The position numbers and the translations under genes are program-made. A stretch of DNA of 64,000 nt from Paramecium tetraurelia (Eukaryota; Ciliophora; Oligohymenophorea; Peniculida; Parameciidae): the NCBI RefSeq assembly GCF_000165425.1, contig NW_001798973.1, positions 64,555 to 128,554 of the forward strand, in the 5' to 3' direction. This document shows, piece by piece, positions 61,884 through 64,000 of the stretch. Position 1 is the first letter of the stretch, and each line of letters begins with the position of its first letter. Below the pieces are notes generated by a model. The model saw only the letters and a list, made by a program, of their open reading frames with translations, was not told the origin of the DNA and ran no database searches.

Positions 61884-64000
61884 TAGCCTAGTTAGAACAG
61901 ATTGTAATGGAACGTCTGAAAAGTACAATCAAGGATATTGAGGTAACTGATATTTGATATTTAAATCAGGTCGAATAAGAGAGATAGATGAAGCAAAAAC
62001 AAGATCAAGGAAAAAACGATTAAGTTGCTGTGGCCTTATGGTCGAAAATTAAGGGATGGGCAACTGAGTAACCATTTAGTAACTGATTTAATTTAAATTT
62101 TTATAGAAAGAATAGCAAATCAAATCACAGATAATCAAAAAATACCACAAGAAGCCAGATAGCGATTCGCCAAACCATTTATGGATTAATAAAAATTGAT
62201 TATGAATATAGAATAAGACAAGTCAAAAGTTAAAATTAAATTAAACGAACACTACTAAGCTTTGGCCAAGTCTACACAAGACAATCTTAATTCTGTTACA
62301 GCTAGTCTAGGGAGATTGGCATAAGCAGGTTGTTGTGGAAAAGGAGAAGCCTTGAGAAGTTTTGAAACTGAATTTAGAAAAATAGAGTTGGACTTTATTT
62401 AATGGTCATCATTGCCAAATTTAGAAAACAACAATGTTGATATTTTCGTAGTTAAGACAAATCTGAATTATGAAGATTTTAGATAATTCCTCATTAAATC
62501 TTTAAATGATTACTTTCCAAGTGCAGCAGGAGAAACTAAAATTATTGAAAAACCTGTTGATAAGATTGTCTATGTGGATAAACCAGTTGATAAAATTGTC
62601 TATGTCGATAAACCAGTTGAAAAAATTATATATGTGGATAAACCTGTTGAGAAGAAGGTCATTGAATATGTTGAGAAGGTTAAAGAAGTCCCTGTTTATA
62701 GGGATCAACCTGTTTAAGACGACAGATTGAGAATTGCACACGAGATGCTCTATGGAATTGGAAGGCCTTAAAATGTCACTGAAGCCTTAAACTTGTACTA
62801 TGAATTAGCAGAAGTGAACTAAGATGTCAATGCCTTCAATATTATAGCCTAAGTATTTTCTGAAGGCAAGATCTTTCCCAAAGATTTGAACAAAGCATAT
62901 ACTTATTGGGAGAGGAGTGCTGCATAACAAAATGCGGAAGGTCTCTATAGAATAGGTCGTTTGTTATTGGATTAAGTAATTGACGGATAGCTGTTGTCCC
63001 AAGGGAAACTATAGTCAAGAGATGAATAGAAATAAGAAGCTGTTGTATTCTTTTAATAGGCCAGTGAACAAGGTCATCTGGATGCTCTAGTAGACTTGGG
63101 AGAGATCTTTGAGCATGGACTCAAAAGCGAGGATGGTGAATCATGTATATTATTAATCTCATAAATATAGATATACAAGAACCTAATTTGGAATCAGCTG
63201 AGTTCTATTATACTTAAGGAAAGAAGGTCAGGTATCCCAGAGCCATCAATGCGATGGGACTCTTCTATTATAGTCATACAGACTTCTAGGAGAAGGTCGT
63301 AGGAAATAACTATCGCAAAGCTCTCAAATATTTCGAAATAGCCAAAGATCTTGGTTATGCTAATTCACTCTATTGGCTGGCACAATGTTATGAATATGGA
63401 TATGGAGTAGGAGTTAATTTGGAGCAGGCTAAAAGTTACTATAAGGAAGGAGCTTTGAAGGGGGATGTTGCATGTAGACTCCAATACATGCACTTTGTGA
63501 TGAAAGATTGTAGCAATTCAGGAAGATAGGAGGATTATTTGTTTGCACATCAATATTTGATTCAAATCATGATCTAAAACCCAGAAATTACAGAAGTCTA
63601 TTTCTATCTAGGACATCTCTATGAGTGCGGGTTTGGAGTATAAAAGGATCCACAAAATGCTATTCATTATTATTTTAAAGGAGCAAAACTAAAGAACCCT
63701 ACTTGCATGACCAAATTAGGAGATTGTTATCATAGTGGATTCGGTGTTCCTTAAAACTAGAGAGAAGCTCTTAAATTCTATAAGGAGGCTGCTGAATTGA
63801 AGGATTCAGAAGCATTAATTAATATGGGTCTAATCTATGAATAGGGATATGAAGGAGTGAGCATAGATTTCGCCAAGGCTTTCAATGCTTATGAAGAGTC
63901 CTCCAAATTGGGTAATTCAAAAGCCGATTTTCATTTGGGTCTAATGTATGAGGCTGGGAAATATGTTAAAAAGGATGTCAATTATGCCATACAAAGATAT
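61799..64000 (+). CDS. Sel1-repeat protein with internal 30-bp repeats (3' partial)
   Basis: Runs off the right edge. Introns 61943-61969, 62079-62106 and 63145-63170. The N-terminus is charged and helical; residues about 200-280 hold tandem KPVDKIVYVD-type repeats, then RDQPVQ. From about residue 300 Sel1 repeats follow, each a helix pair of about 36 residues with the A-x-x-x-Y-x-x-G-A pattern (YTYWERSAAQQNAEGLYRIG, YFEIAKDLGYANSLYWLAQC, KSYYKEGALKGDVACRLQYM, HYYFKGAKLKNPTCMTKLGD). Sel1 repeats are protein-interaction scaffolds, as in ER-associated degradation or signalling. No catalytic domain seen in the visible part. Confidence 0.75.
62545..62665 (+). repeat. Four copies of a 30-bp coding repeat
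   Basis: Tandem near-identical 30-bp units encode KPVDKIVYVD with small changes (KPVEKIIYVD, KPVEKKVIEYV). The Lys/Val/Pro/Glu style resembles alveolin or articulin-like repeats of alveolate cortical proteins. Confidence 0.8.

Overview
The window reads as macronuclear-type DNA from a Paramecium (aurelia-like oligohymenophorean ciliate). It is very AT-rich. TAA and TAG are sense codons (Gln) and only TGA stops: the EF-1alpha gene at 29673-30986 is a full-length reading frame only under that code. Introns are 20-40 bp, start GT, end AG and lie inside almost every multi-exon gene; gene models here were made by choosing introns that restore frame, so exon edges are inferences unless a known domain is rejoined. 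Genes are dense, on both strands, sometimes only 8-50 bp apart.

Layout. 1-9074: end of an acidic protein, an unknown protein, a formin, an alpha carbonic anhydrase, then three minus-strand genes (thioredoxin-fold membrane protein, ARL2-like GTPase, FHA protein). 9913-16846: a giant UvrD-like (TRANK1-type) helicase. 17347-19968: four small minus genes including a RING-CH membrane protein. 21641-26164: PEX11-like protein, ankyrin-DHHC acyltransferase, arginyl-tRNA synthetase. 26571-30986: a decayed gene, an HMG-like protein, a PKA-type kinase and EF-1alpha. 31000-34004: sparse, mostly decayed DNA with two small candidate genes. 34034-41664: PH/permuted-papain protein, PP2C, a Q-rich membrane protein, a coiled-coil protein, cathepsin B and a CK1-family pseudokinase, nearly all on the minus strand. 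42225-47830: a small ORF, a membrane histidine-kinase-like protein, a structured intergenic element, a CacyBP/SIP homologue and a coiled-coil protein. 48086-58314: two tandem giant TmcB-like PAS membrane proteins. 58334-64000: a small unknown gene, a poly-Q pseudokinase, a coiled-coil gene and the start of a Sel1-repeat gene that runs off the window.

There is no operon logic or single pathway. Most genes are housekeeping, signalling or cytoskeletal. No transposon, virus-like element, CRISPR array, rRNA or tRNA was recognised. The most unusual content is: two kinase-fold proteins that have lost key catalytic residues, Gln tracts written with reassigned stop codons, an ankyrin-DHHC fusion, a PH-permuted-papain fusion, a 19-bp gap between divergent start codons, and a strong hairpin inside a larger foldable element at about 46014-46110.
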